Positions 42,815 to 51,145 of a stretch of DNA of 64,000 bases are shown piece by piece. The position numbers and the translations under genes were made by a program. The DNA comes from Parasphingorhabdus halotolerans (GTDB taxonomy: Bacteria > Pseudomonadota > Alphaproteobacteria > Sphingomonadales > Sphingomonadaceae), in the NCBI RefSeq assembly GCF_012516475.1, contig NZ_CP051217.1, positions 1,798,001 to 1,862,000 of the forward strand, read 5' to 3'. Position 1 is the first letter of the stretch; each line of letters opens with the position of its first letter. Under the pieces are notes generated by a model, which saw only the letters and a program-made list of their open reading frames with translations, was not told the origin of the DNA and did not search any database.

Positions 42815-44010
42815 TATTTAAGCGCGGCCTCCATCGAAGCAGGTAGCGTGATTGGCGCAAGAGCGGCCGTGGTCGCTGCGGCATCGTTTTTATATGGCGC
42901 CGGCTTTGCCTCCATCCGGCTTTGGCCCACCCTGGTCAGCCCCAGAGTCATGGCCCCTACGGTCTTATTTTCATTCACAGTGACGCCCTTGCCCAGGCCA
43001 TCATAAAGGATATGCGGTAGCGAACCGCCCATTGCAGCGGCGAGTTGCGAACCGCCCTCAAAATCGGGCGCGAAACCGGCAGTGCCGTGGACATTGGATG
43101 TCACCATAACATAACGCGGCGTCGGGTCATAAGTGGCATCGTCAAACTTCTGGGTATAGGCGACAATCATCACATTCGACGTGCCGTTGTTGACCAGCAG
43201 GTTTTCGGTCACCTGAACATTGCGATTGGCCATTACCATCACCCCAGTTCCGGCTGGCACACCGGCAACAATATTGCCTTCCGGCGCAAAATTATCGGTA
43301 TTATTGTCAATCACGGCATTGCGCGCGACCAGCACATTGTGACCGCCCATCTGCGGCAAGTTCGGCAGATCGAATACCAAAATACCGCCCGTATTTTTGG
43401 TGGCCAGATTTTCGGTCACTTCGGCGTTGTAGCTGTTCTCAATCTCGATGCCTGCGACATTCTCAATCGCGGTGTTGCGGCGCACGATGATATTGTCCGA
43501 CTGGCCAACATAAATTCCCGCATCCGATGCACCGCGAACATAGCTATCCTGCACCAGAACATCTTTGGATTCGACCGGATAAATGCCGTAAGCGCCATTG
43601 GTCGCCAGCGGTCCGCCGGTCCATTCGACGCGCAGCGCGTGATAGACAATCCGGTTCGCGCCTTTCGATTTTATCCCGTCGCCCTTGCTGTCTTCAATCG
43701 CAAAATCGCGCAGTACCACGTCGTCGGAGGTAACCAGCAAGCCCTCGCCAGCGCCCAGCTGTCCGGCAAAACTCAGCACGCTTTTGTTCATGCCAACGCC
43801 TTTCAGCGTCACTTTGTCAACATCCAGCGAAAGGCCGTCGGTGAGATCAAACTGACCCTCGCCCAGTGCAACCACATCGCCCGGTTCGGCAAGAATCAAC
43901 GCCTCCTGCAACCGCTCCTGCGCATCGGCTCCGGCTTCAACAGTGATGGTTTTGGCAAATGCCGCGGGCGCCAGCACAAGCGCAGCAGTGATGATGGTGG
44001 TACGAAACAT
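42814..44010 (-). CDS. parallel beta-helix periplasmic protein, partner of diheme cytochrome
   Basis: 398 residues: a signal peptide (A-A-F-A), then a right-handed parallel beta-helix with many N/G-containing turns (A-I-E-N-V-A-G-I-E-I-E-N-S-Y-N-A-E-V-T-E-N), the fold of pectate lyases and carbohydrate-acting PbH1 proteins. I saw no certain catalytic set. In Shewanella-type loci this protein is paired with the SO2930-like cytochrome, as here. A sugar-related oxidation module is one possible reading, but it is inference only. Confidence 0.78.
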   Translation of the reverse strand: MFRTTIITAALVLAPAAFAKTITVEAGADAQERLQEALILAEPGDVVALGEGQFDLTDGLSLDVDKVTLKGVGMNKSVLSFAGQLGAGEGLLVTSDDVVLRDFAIEDSKGDGIKSKGANRIVYHALRVEWTGGPLATNGAYGIYPVESKDVLVQDSYVRGASDAGIYVGQSDNIIVRRNTAIENVAGIEIENSYNAEVTENLATKNTGGILVFDLPNLPQMGGHNVLVARNAVIDNNTDNFAPEGNIVAGVPAGTGVMVMANRNVQVTENLLVNNGTSNVMIVAYTQKFDDATYDPTPRYVMVTSNVHGTAGFAPDFEGGSQLAAAMGGSLPHILYDGLGKGVTVNENKTVGAMTLGLTRVGQSRMEAKPAPYKNDAAATTAALAPITLPASMEAALK

Positions 44011-44086
44011 GACTCTCTCCCTTATTTGCGGGAGATAATGGCTGAAATTTGTGCGATTGCCAATAGCGTTGACACGAATGTCAGTA

Positions 44087-44782
44087 TCAATCCTCGCTCA
44101 AAATCCAGTCCACCGCTGCATCCGCATGGATTTCGGTGCTGTCATAGATTGGCAGAATGTTAGCCTTGGTATCGATGATCAGATCAAGCTCGGTGCAACC
44201 CAATATAATCGCCTCGGTGTCACCTTTGGCGATATTGGTAATATAAGTCTTCATCGTACGCTCGGAATCACGGGTAGCCTGGCTGAACATCAATTCCTCA
44301 TAAATTATCCGGTCGATTTCCTCGACGCGTTCTTCGTCCGGCGGAGTAAGGGTAACGCCCTTCCCAACCAGGCGTTTCCGGTAAAAGCCTTCGGTCATCA
44401 CATTGCGTGTGCCGAGCAAGGTTGCCGACGTAATTCCATCAGCGACCATTTTGTCCCCAATACAGTCGGCAATATGCAATATCGGTACGCCAACTTCAGG
44501 CTGCACCTGGTCATAAATTTTATGCATCGCATTCGAGCAGATCAATATCGCCGTCGCGCCCGATGCCTCGAGCCGCTTGGCCGAGCGGGTCATTAGCCCC
44601 GCCGCCGCGTCCCAGTCATCATCGGATTGCAACCGCGCATATTCACTGAAATTCACGCTTTCAATCAGCATATGCGCGCTGGAAAAACCGCCCAGCTTAC
44701 GCTGCACTTCACCGTTGATACGCGAATAATAGCTTGCGGTCGAAACCCAACTCATTCCGCCGATAAGGCCTATTTTGCGCAT
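44087..44782 (-). CDS. aspartate/glutamate racemase family protein
   Basis: About 231 residues. Two-cysteine amino-acid racemase fold: the N-terminal I-G-L-I-G-G-M-S-W-V-S-T-A-S-Y-Y, the first catalytic Cys in I-L-I-C-S-N-A-M-H-K, the second in I-I-L-G-C-T-E-L. The M-S-W motif and size fit broad-specificity amino-acid racemases like YgeA. I start at 44782 (MRKIGLIGG), since the upstream extension has no family match. Confidence 0.85.
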   Translation of the reverse strand: MRKIGLIGGMSWVSTASYYSRINGEVQRKLGGFSSAHMLIESVNFSEYARLQSDDDWDAAAGLMTRSAKRLEASGATAILICSNAMHKIYDQVQPEVGVPILHIADCIGDKMVADGITSATLLGTRNVMTEGFYRKRLVGKGVTLTPPDEERVEEIDRIIYEELMFSQATRDSERTMKTYITNIAKGDTEAIILGCTELDLIIDTKANILPIYDSTEIHADAAVDWILSED

Positions 44783-44877
44783 ATTTCCAGTTTCCCGCCA
44801 ACCCGGCTCTTGAAGCAAGATTATGGGCTATGCGCAAGCCGCTCAAAAGACAAGCTTTGAAGCTATGTTAACGCCAA

Positions 44878-45015
44878 TCAATGCGCCGCCTGTGTCGCTG
44901 TGGGCACAGCAGAATTCCGGGGCGCTGGCGATGATTGACTGGAACTCGAATAGGCAAGAAACAAAGCCAAGCCTGTCACCGACGCAATTTTCAGAAAATC
45001 ACCAATATTCTTCAT
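44878..45015 (-). CDS. small single-helix membrane protein (45 aa)
   Basis: I translated this by hand: 45 residues, a short charged N-terminus, one hydrophobic stretch (I-A-S-V-T-G-L-A-L-F-L-A-Y), then a Ser/Pro/Ala tail. GGAAGAGG lies five to six bases before the ATG, a good ribosome site. No family is recognised. The segment 44783-45170 otherwise has no gene that I can support; a TTGACA lies upstream near 45113 but without a convincing -10. Confidence 0.4.
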   Translation of the reverse strand: MKNIGDFLKIASVTGLALFLAYSSSSQSSPAPRNSAVPTATQAAH

Positions 45016-45170
45016 GAGCCTCTTCCGTGCCATTGCAGCGATTGTCCGATGCACGCTGATGCCCGATGAGTCGCTACAGCACGCAGATAGCCGCTAACTG
45101 GCTCAGGTTGTTGTCAAATCCTGTATCGGGAAGCTCCTGTCCCTTAATGACACAGCCTATTGAGTAGAGG

Positions 45171-46751
45171 TTAAAGCGCTTTGACGATTTCCTCGCACAT
45201 CTTCTTGGCGTCCGAAAGCAGCATCATGGTCTGGTCCATATAGAAGACTTCATTGTCGACACCGGCATAGCCAACCCCGCCCATCGAGCGTTTGATGAAG
45301 AAGACCTGTTTGGCTTTTTCAACATCAAATACCGGCATGCCGTAAATCGGAGAGCTTTTGTCCGTTTTCGCAGCCGGATTTACGACGTCGTTGGCACCAA
45401 TGATGAAAGCGACGTCGGCCTGCGCAAATTCGCTGTTGATATCTTCCAGCTCGAAAACTTTGTCATAGGAGACATTGGCCTCGGCCAGCAGCACGTTCAT
45501 ATGACCCGGCATCCGCCCGGCAACTGGGTGAATCGCGAATTTCACCTCAACACCCTCTTCTTCGAGCAAATCAGCCATTTCGCGTAAAGCATGCTGGGCT
45601 TGCGCCACCGCCATGCCGTAACCGGGAATGATGATCACTTTTTCGGCTTGCTTCATCATATAGGCGGCATCTTCGGCCGATCCGCGTTTCCACGGGCGGT
45701 CGATTTTTGCTGCGCCATCGGTGCTTGCTGCTTCGGCTCCAAAGCCGCCTGCGATCACGCTTATGAAACTGCGGTTCATTGCTTTGCACATGATGTAAGA
45801 GAGAATTGCGCCCGATGAACCGACCAGTGCGCCGGTAATGATCATCGCGGTATTGCCCAGCGTAAAGCCCATCGCCGCTGCCGCCCAGCCGGAATAGCTG
45901 TTGAGCATAGACACCACCACCGGCATATCCGCGCCGCCTATCGGAATGATGAGCAGGAAGCCGATGATGAATGCCAGACCCATGATGGTCCAGAAGACCC
46001 AAGGGCTTTGGTCTATGGTGAAATAGGCTGTCAGACCAAGAATGGCTGCGAGTGTGCCGAGATTGATAACATGGCGGAGCGGCAACATGATCGGCGCGCC
46101 GGACATATTGCCATTGAGTTTGAGAAACGCGATAACCGAACCGGAGAATGTGATCGCGCCAATCGCAATACCCAACGCCATTTCCACACGGCTTACGGGG
46201 TTGATAACCATGTCAACCAACTGGCCGGTATCGGCATCAATCAGGGGATCGGAGGGAATGAGGAGCCCGAATGCGGCAGGATTGAGATAGGCCGCCGCTG
46301 CCACGAGAACCGCTGCCATGCCGACCAATGAGTGAAACGCCGCCACCAGTTGCGGCATATCCGTCATCGCAATCTTGCGTGCGGTGAAGAAGCCGATCGC
46401 GCCGCCAATGGCGATAGCGACCGCGATTTCCGGCAAGCTGGCGATGCTGTGGGTCCACAAGGTAGTGACCACGGCGATCAACATGCCGAGCATACCAAAA
46501 CGGTTGCCCGCACGGCTGGATTCCGGCGATGACAATCCGCGCAAGGCGAGAATGAACAATATGCCCGAGATCAGATAAGCGGTTGCCACCCAGGGGTTTA
46601 CCGGCTCGCCGGATGATGCGAGGGCTGGGGCTGGAAATACCGATACTGTCATCGCGAGGAGCAAAGCGACGAAGCGATCCAGAGCGGCGCGAAATAACCC
46701 TGGATTGCTTCGCTGCGCTCGCAATGACGATGAGAGAAAAGAAGCACCCAT
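45171..46751 (-). CDS. pntB: proton-translocating NAD(P) transhydrogenase beta subunit, with repeat-derived N-terminus
   Basis: 526 residues. PntB has the membrane domain (about eight helices) and the NADP-binding domain III (I-I-P-G-Y-G-M-A-V-A-Q-A-Q, F-A-I-H-P-V-A-G-R-M-P-G-H-M, I-G-A-N-D-V-V-N-P). The ATG at 46751 overlaps the pntA2 stop (TAATG), so I keep it as the start. Codons ~8-34 read L-R-A-Q-R-S-N-P-G-L-F-R-A-A-L-D-R-F-V-A-L-L-L-A-M-T, the translation of a dispersed repeat. The conserved protein begins at about residue 50 (V-N-P-W-V-A). A start at the ATG at 46652, inside the repeat end, is possible instead. Confidence 0.9.
   Translation of the reverse strand: MGASFLSSSLRAQRSNPGLFRAALDRFVALLLAMTVSVFPAPALASSGEPVNPWVATAYLISGILFILALRGLSSPESSRAGNRFGMLGMLIAVVTTLWTHSIASLPEIAVAIAIGGAIGFFTARKIAMTDMPQLVAAFHSLVGMAAVLVAAAAYLNPAAFGLLIPSDPLIDADTGQLVDMVINPVSRVEMALGIAIGAITFSGSVIAFLKLNGNMSGAPIMLPLRHVINLGTLAAILGLTAYFTIDQSPWVFWTIMGLAFIIGFLLIIPIGGADMPVVVSMLNSYSGWAAAAMGFTLGNTAMIITGALVGSSGAILSYIMCKAMNRSFISVIAGGFGAEAASTDGAAKIDRPWKRGSAEDAAYMMKQAEKVIIIPGYGMAVAQAQHALREMADLLEEEGVEVKFAIHPVAGRMPGHMNVLLAEANVSYDKVFELEDINSEFAQADVAFIIGANDVVNPAAKTDKSSPIYGMPVFDVEKAKQVFFIKRSMGGVGYAGVDNEVFYMDQTMMLLSDAKKMCEEIVKAL
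46648..46729. repeat. CGTCATTGCGAGC-type repeat in 5' part of pntB
   Basis: Facing ends GTCATCGCGAGGAGC and GCGCTCGCAATGACG with GAAGCGATCC and TGGATTGCTTC inside. This is the familiar 'SLRAQRSNPG' repeat of many Proteobacteria. It lies between codon 8 and codon 35 of the pntB frame and keeps it open. Confidence 0.8.
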
Positions 46752-47065
46752 TATTCTTGCTCCTTCTGAATTCTAGGCGCCTTTTTCTTGTACATCGCGA
46801 GCATCCGCTCGGTCACGGCAAAGCCGCCAAAAATATTCACAGAGGCAAGAACCACGCCGATCAGCCCGAGCCATTTCGCAGTCTGCCCGCCATCAGCCTG
46901 TGAGCCTGCGGCAGCGGCAATAAGCGCACCGACAATAATCACCGAGGAAATCGCATTGGTCACCGCCATCAACGGCGTATGCAGCGCCGGCGTCACCGAC
47001 CAGACGACGTAGTAACCCACAAAACAGGCCATCACGAAAATTGAGAGTATGCTGATAAAGTCCAT
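46751..47065 (-). CDS. pntA2: transhydrogenase alpha subunit part 2 (membrane part)
   Basis: 104 residues with three hydrophobic helices, as in the separate PntA2 of alphaproteobacteria: V-G-Y-Y-V-V-W-S-V-T-P-A-L-H-T-P-L-M-A-V-T-N-A-I-S and L-G-L-I-G-V-V-L-A-S-V-N-I-F-G-G-F. It forms the proton channel with PntB. The stop overlaps the pntB ATG. Confidence 0.92.
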   Translation of the reverse strand: MDFISILSIFVMACFVGYYVVWSVTPALHTPLMAVTNAISSVIIVGALIAAAAGSQADGGQTAKWLGLIGVVLASVNIFGGFAVTERMLAMYKKKAPRIQKEQE

Positions 47066-47075
47066 TATTTTGGCC

Positions 47076-47582
47076 TCACATTCTGGACAACAATTCGGCC
47101 TTTTTGGCTTCGAACTCGTTATCTGTTAAAATTCCAGCATCCTTAAGATCGGCCAATTTCTTGATTTGATCAGGTATGTCTTCTGTTACGGATGAAGCAG
47201 TTGAGTTAGACGCAGGCTGATTACGAATTTCTTCGAGCTTATTGTAGGTTTCATCAAAGTAATCTTTTTCTTCAAACGTCTTAAATGCCAACTCGTCATT
47301 AGACGTGTGCAATCTCAACACCCGATAGCCCATCCGAGATAGAGATTCTACTGATGTAATTTTAGAAAGTGGCATGGTTTCAAACACCTCGCCCAATATT
47401 CCTTTGCGATAAAAACAAGCGCGCTCATCGGTAAGAACAAACTGTCCATTGTGTTGTTTCTTGTCACCTTTCCCCATCATGTCGCCGATCCAACCATCCA
47501 AATGGCCATGAATCGTCTCACTCGGCTTCAGTTTAGACGCTCTAAAGTTTTCCAAATGCTTATTCGACTTGCCTTTAGCCAT
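47076..47582 (-). CDS. PH-like/SHOCT domain protein inserted in the pnt operon
   Basis: 168 residues. Residues ~15-115 look like a bacterial PH domain (G-Q-F-V-L-T-D-E-R-A-C-F-Y-R-K-G followed by I-T-S-V-E). The C-terminus is a SHOCT motif (I-K-K-L-A-D-L-K-D-A-G-I-L-T-D-N-E-F-E-A-K-K-A-E-L-L). It has no signal peptide. The ATG at 47582 overlaps the pntA1 stop (TGATG); a GTG one codon earlier is an alternative. DNA composition is more A/T-rich than in pntA1 and pntB. It has no known role in transhydrogenation; membrane or oligomer contact is a guess. Confidence 0.75.
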   Translation of the reverse strand: MAKGKSNKHLENFRASKLKPSETIHGHLDGWIGDMMGKGDKKQHNGQFVLTDERACFYRKGILGEVFETMPLSKITSVESLSRMGYRVLRLHTSNDELAFKTFEEKDYFDETYNKLEEIRNQPASNSTASSVTEDIPDQIKKLADLKDAGILTDNEFEAKKAELLSRM

Positions 47583-48709
47583 CACCCCAACAACCGCTCG
47601 TTCACAACCTTGCCGTCTTTGGTCAGGCGTATTCCAATCGTCACTTCATCATCATCTGGCAGCACAGGCCGCTTCGCCTCTTCATCCCAATAGGCGCTGA
47701 GGAAATTATACAGGTTTCGCGAAAACAACGCCGAGCTGTCTGCTGCCATGCTGCTTGGCATGTTTTGCGCGCCGACGATTTTGACGCCGTGCTTTTCCAC
47801 AACCTTGCCAGCAACAGCGCCCTCGACATTGCCGCCTGCTTCTGCCGCCAGATCAACAATCACGCTGCCGTTGCGCATGGTCGCGATTTGCGCGTCTGAA
47901 ATCAGGCGTGGCGCAGGCCGTCCGGGGATTAGCGCGGTGGTGATCACAATATCCTGCTTGGCAATATGCGACGATACCAGCTCAGCCTGCGCCTTCTGAT
48001 ATTCCTCGCTCATTTCGGTGGCATAGCCGCCGGTGCCTTCTCCTTCGATGCCTTCGACGCTCTCGACAAAAATCGGTTTTGCGCCGAGCGACTGAATCTG
48101 TTCCTTCGTCGCAGCGCGCACATCGGTAGCGGACACTTGCGCGCCCAGACGTCGGGCTGTCGCAATCGCCTGCAAACCGGCCACACCGACGCCCATGATA
48201 AAGCATCGCGCCGCAGACACTGTGCCCGCCGCTGTCATCATCATCGGGAATGCGCGGCCATAATGGGCTGCGGCTTCGAGAACCGCCTTGTAGCCGGATA
48301 AATTTGACTGCGACGATAAAATATCCATCGATTGCGCCCGCGTAATCCGCGGCATAAATTCCATCGCGAGAGCATCAATGCCAAGCTTGGCATATTCATC
48401 AACCCGCGCCCGTACACCAAACGGATCAAGGCTGGCTATCAGCCATGCGCCCTTTTTCATGTCTTTCAATGACTTGGGCTCTGGCCCCTGCACGCCGAGC
48501 ACAATATCCGCGTCTTTCAACACAGCAGCGCGCGTTCCGACGCTGGCACCGGCTTCCTCATAATCGGAATCGGCGATCGAGGCAGATTCGCCAGCGCCTT
48601 TTTCCACGGCCATCGCAGCCCCGAGTTTGATGAATTTTGTGACCGTTTCCGGTGACGCACTCACACGCTTCTCACCCTCGGCGAGTTCTTTCAGGACGGC
48701 AATTTTCAC
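47582..48709 (-). CDS. pntA1: transhydrogenase alpha subunit part 1 (NAD-binding)
   Basis: 375 residues. Domain I of the H+-translocating transhydrogenase, homologous to alanine dehydrogenase: V-L-K-E-L-A-E-G-E-K-R-V-S-A-S-P, G-V-G-V-A-G-L-Q-A-I-A-T-A-R-R-L-G-A (Rossmann) and the R-Q-D-like region (S-A-T-D-V-R-A-A-T-K-E-Q). It binds NAD(H) and couples hydride transfer to proton flow, supplying NADPH. The operon order is coxIV-like, pntA1, PH/SHOCT, pntA2, pntB. Confidence 0.93.
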   Translation of the reverse strand: MKIAVLKELAEGEKRVSASPETVTKFIKLGAAMAVEKGAGESASIADSDYEEAGASVGTRAAVLKDADIVLGVQGPEPKSLKDMKKGAWLIASLDPFGVRARVDEYAKLGIDALAMEFMPRITRAQSMDILSSQSNLSGYKAVLEAAAHYGRAFPMMMTAAGTVSAARCFIMGVGVAGLQAIATARRLGAQVSATDVRAATKEQIQSLGAKPIFVESVEGIEGEGTGGYATEMSEEYQKAQAELVSSHIAKQDIVITTALIPGRPAPRLISDAQIATMRNGSVIVDLAAEAGGNVEGAVAGKVVEKHGVKIVGAQNMPSSMAADSSALFSRNLYNFLSAYWDEEAKRPVLPDDDEVTIGIRLTKDGKVVNERLLG

Positions 48710-48725
48710 GATTTATTCCAATCGG

Positions 48726-48848
48726 TTAGGATATGAGAAAGACCACCAGTGCTGTTACAAGTGCAGTAATGACCATGCCAACTTTCAGCATCGACAGAAA
48801 TTTCGCATAACCTTCTTTTGCCGTGTCCATATTATTGTCTGAAGCCAT
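48726..48848 (-). CDS. aa3-type cytochrome c oxidase subunit IV-like small protein
   Basis: 40 residues: M-A-S-D-N-N-M-D-T-A-K-E-G-Y-A-K-F then one membrane helix. This is the bacterial aa3-type oxidase subunit IV pattern (helix with Y-x-x-F/F-L-x-x-x-K before it). GGGGAAATC precedes the ATG at 48848. It commonly sits directly before pntA in alphaproteobacteria, as here (16 bp spacing), although it was named from the oxidase. Confidence 0.8.
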   Translation of the reverse strand: MASDNNMDTAKEGYAKFLSMLKVGMVITALVTALVVFLIS

Positions 48849-49016
48849 GATTTCCCCACATATTTGTTCAAATGCTGAAAAGTTAGTAACCGCATATTTC
48901 ACGGCGCTCAAGCCCTGTCATTGGTCGAATTGGATAGAATAATTGTCCGGTCTTTAATCGGCTCTTTACCCCTTCCCGCTAAGAATATGCTTCATTCTGG
49001 CACATATGGGATAAAA

Positions 49017-50444
49017 ATGGCGCAAAACGGCACTAAATTACTGCTGCTGATCGACGATGAGCCCGCGCAATGCCGGCTAATTTCGGCGCTGGCCTCGCGC
49101 GCCGGGTTCCGCACGATTTTTGCCCGCGATGCCGAAACAGCGATTGCCACGCTGGGTACGCAAGATGGCATGATGCTTGATGCGATCATATTGGACCATT
49201 GGGTGCCGGGATCAGAAGCCACGGAACTCATCACCGAATTGCGCGCGCGTCGCCCTGCGTTGCCGATATTGATGCTCACTGCTGTGGGTTCCATTGAAGA
49301 AGCGGTGGATGCCGTCCGCGCCGGAGCCACCGATTATCTGATCAAGCCGGTTGCGCCGGAATTGCTGCTGCAGGCGCTGACCGCAGCAGTAGTCGTGTCC
49401 AAAGACATCGGCGAGCTGCGCCCGTTGACCGAGAAAATTTCGGTCCCGCTGGCGTTTGAAGAAATTGTCGGTGCCGCGCCCGCGTTCCGCGCTGCTCTCG
49501 CGATTGCCGCCAAAGCGGCGCGTGCCCGCGTGCCGGTGCTGGTTGAAGGCGAAGGCGGGGTTGGCAAGGAAGTGATCGCCGATGCTATCCATGCCGCCAG
49601 CCCGCGCGCCAAGCTGCCGATGCTAAAAATAAACTGCGGCGCGATCACCGGGAACTTGCTCGATTCGATCCTGTTCGGCCATGAAAAAGGCGCGTTTACC
49701 GGGGCGTTTGACCGCAAAATCGGTTTGCTACAACAGGCCGAAGGTGGCACAATATTCTTGGACGAAGTGGACCGGATTCCGCAGGAAACTCAGGTGCGCT
49801 TGCTGCGATTCCTGAAATCTTCAGAAATCCAGCCATTGGGCAGTCCGAACAGTTTCCAGCTCGATGTGCGGATTATCGCAGCGACCAATCGCAAACTGGC
49901 ACGGGAAGTCAAAAAAGAGCGTTTTCGCGAAGATCTCTATTATCAACTCAATGTAGTCGGCCTTACTATTCCGCCGCTGAAAGAACGTACCGGCGATATT
50001 CCGGCATTGGCGCGGCATTTCCTCTCACGCCTCGCCTTGCAGCCAGGCCTCCGTAGCCTTGGGATAACCGACGAAGCGCTGAATCTACTCCGCAGCTATA
50101 GCTGGCCGGGCAATGTCCGCCAGCTGCAGAGCGTATTGTTCCGCGCAGCCGTCATGTGTGACCGCGACGCACTGACCTGTGATGAATTTCCACAAATCGC
50201 GACTTTTGTCGCAGAATCCGGTGATGCTGATCCGCATTTGCTCAGCAGTCCCGAAGGCATTGGTATTACCTTATATGCACAAGACGGGAACTTGCGACCA
50301 CTGGAAGAAATAGAGGCCGATGTGATCCGCCTTGCCATTGGCCATTATCGCGGCCGGATGACGGAAGTCGCACGGCGTCTGGGCATTGGCCGCTCAACGC
50401 TCTATCGCAAGCTGGCTGATCTGGGCATCGACAACGCGGCTTGA
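49017..50444 (+). CDS. NtrC-type sigma54 response regulator
   Basis: About 475 residues. Receiver (residues 1-125; acidic pair Asp13-Asp14, phospho-acceptor Asp60, Lys110), AAA+ sigma54 activator (Walker A G-E-G-G-V-G-K-E, ~179-186; G-A-F-T-G-A, 225-230; Walker B F-L-D-E, 247-250) and a Fis-type helix-turn-helix at the end (V-A-R-R-L-G-I-G-R-S-T-L-Y-R-K-L). It is an activator acting with RpoN. No sensor kinase gene is adjacent. The start at 49017 has GGGATAAAA before the ATG; the frame extends upstream without family match. Confidence 0.88.
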   Translation: MAQNGTKLLLLIDDEPAQCRLISALASRAGFRTIFARDAETAIATLGTQDGMMLDAIILDHWVPGSEATELITELRARRPALPILMLTAVGSIEEAVDAVRAGATDYLIKPVAPELLLQALTAAVVVSKDIGELRPLTEKISVPLAFEEIVGAAPAFRAALAIAAKAARARVPVLVEGEGGVGKEVIADAIHAASPRAKLPMLKINCGAITGNLLDSILFGHEKGAFTGAFDRKIGLLQQAEGGTIFLDEVDRIPQETQVRLLRFLKSSEIQPLGSPNSFQLDVRIIAATNRKLAREVKKERFREDLYYQLNVVGLTIPPLKERTGDIPALARHFLSRLALQPGLRSLGITDEALNLLRSYSWPGNVRQLQSVLFRAAVMCDRDALTCDEFPQIATFVAESGDADPHLLSSPEGIGITLYAQDGNLRPLEEIEADVIRLAIGHYRGRMTEVARRLGIGRSTLYRKLADLGIDNAA

Positions 50445-50544
50445 GTTGCAACCGGTGTTGGTGAGGTTTTTCCAACACAGGAGAAGAATCTTAACGCTCC
50501 ACTTCACCGTTGATGTTTAAGCCGGGACTCCCTAAGTCTGGGAT

Positions 50545-51141
50545 ATGAGAAACAAGCTTCCATCTGTTCCATTGAGCGCCGCCCTCGTGGCCGCGCTTTT
50601 GCTCTCCTCATGCGGTAAACAAGAGGCGGTCGGCGATGTGCCGTCCAGCGAAGAACTGGCTAAACAGGCCGACGCCGCCACCGCAGCAATACGCGATGAA
50701 GCGGCCGGTGGAACTGAGGGAGCCGCTCTCGATAGCATCGCCATGACCAGCTATGCCAACGCACTGCGCGGTTTCTCGATCATGGTGCCGGAAAAATGGA
50801 CGCTGGACAAGGCAGCCAGTGATGACAATGGCAATGTTTATAAAGATCCAGAAAATGGGGCGACACTAACGGTTGGCTGGATCGAAAATCGCGAAGATGC
50901 TGATTTTCAGGCAGCGGTTGATGCGGTTGAGCAAGGCGGAGATTCGGTGACCGGAGACGACGTTTCGGAAAATGAATATCGGGCATCCGGCTTGTCAAAC
51001 GACAGTTCAAAAATGCGCCAGCGTATTTTCCGCAAACCCGACGGAACGATGGTCCGCGCGATGGTTCGCTATCCGGCAGATCAGGCTGAAAAACTGGACG
51101 CATTGACCAAGCAGATCATCGATAGCCTGACACTGCAATAG
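50545..51141 (+). CDS. lipoprotein of unknown function
   Basis: 198 residues. The signal peptide ends in the lipobox L-S-S-C (Cys23), followed by a helical, Ala/Glu-rich segment and a compact C-terminal domain with G-F-S-I-M-V-P-E-K-W-T-L-D and M-V-R-A-M-V-R-Y-P. That last domain resembles the PsbP/Mog1-like folds of some bacterial lipoproteins, but I cannot assign a family. It lies 4 bp before the MOSC gene on the same strand. Confidence 0.65.
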   Translation: MRNKLPSVPLSAALVAALLLSSCGKQEAVGDVPSSEELAKQADAATAAIRDEAAGGTEGAALDSIAMTSYANALRGFSIMVPEKWTLDKAASDDNGNVYKDPENGATLTVGWIENREDADFQAAVDAVEQGGDSVTGDDVSENEYRASGLSNDSSKMRQRIFRKPDGTMVRAMVRYPADQAEKLDALTKQIIDSLTLQ

Positions 51142-51145
51142 GCTT

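Noticed and set aside
43045..44163. 372-codon plus-strand frame over the beta-helix gene
   Set aside because: It is a shadow of the minus-strand gene, which has a signal peptide and coupling to the cytochrome; the plus frame is rich in His/Asn and matches nothing.
50450..50478. TGTTGG/CCAACA hairpin after the NtrC-type regulator as terminator
   Set aside because: The stem is only 6 bp, the T-run is in the loop and not after the stem, so I do not call it.
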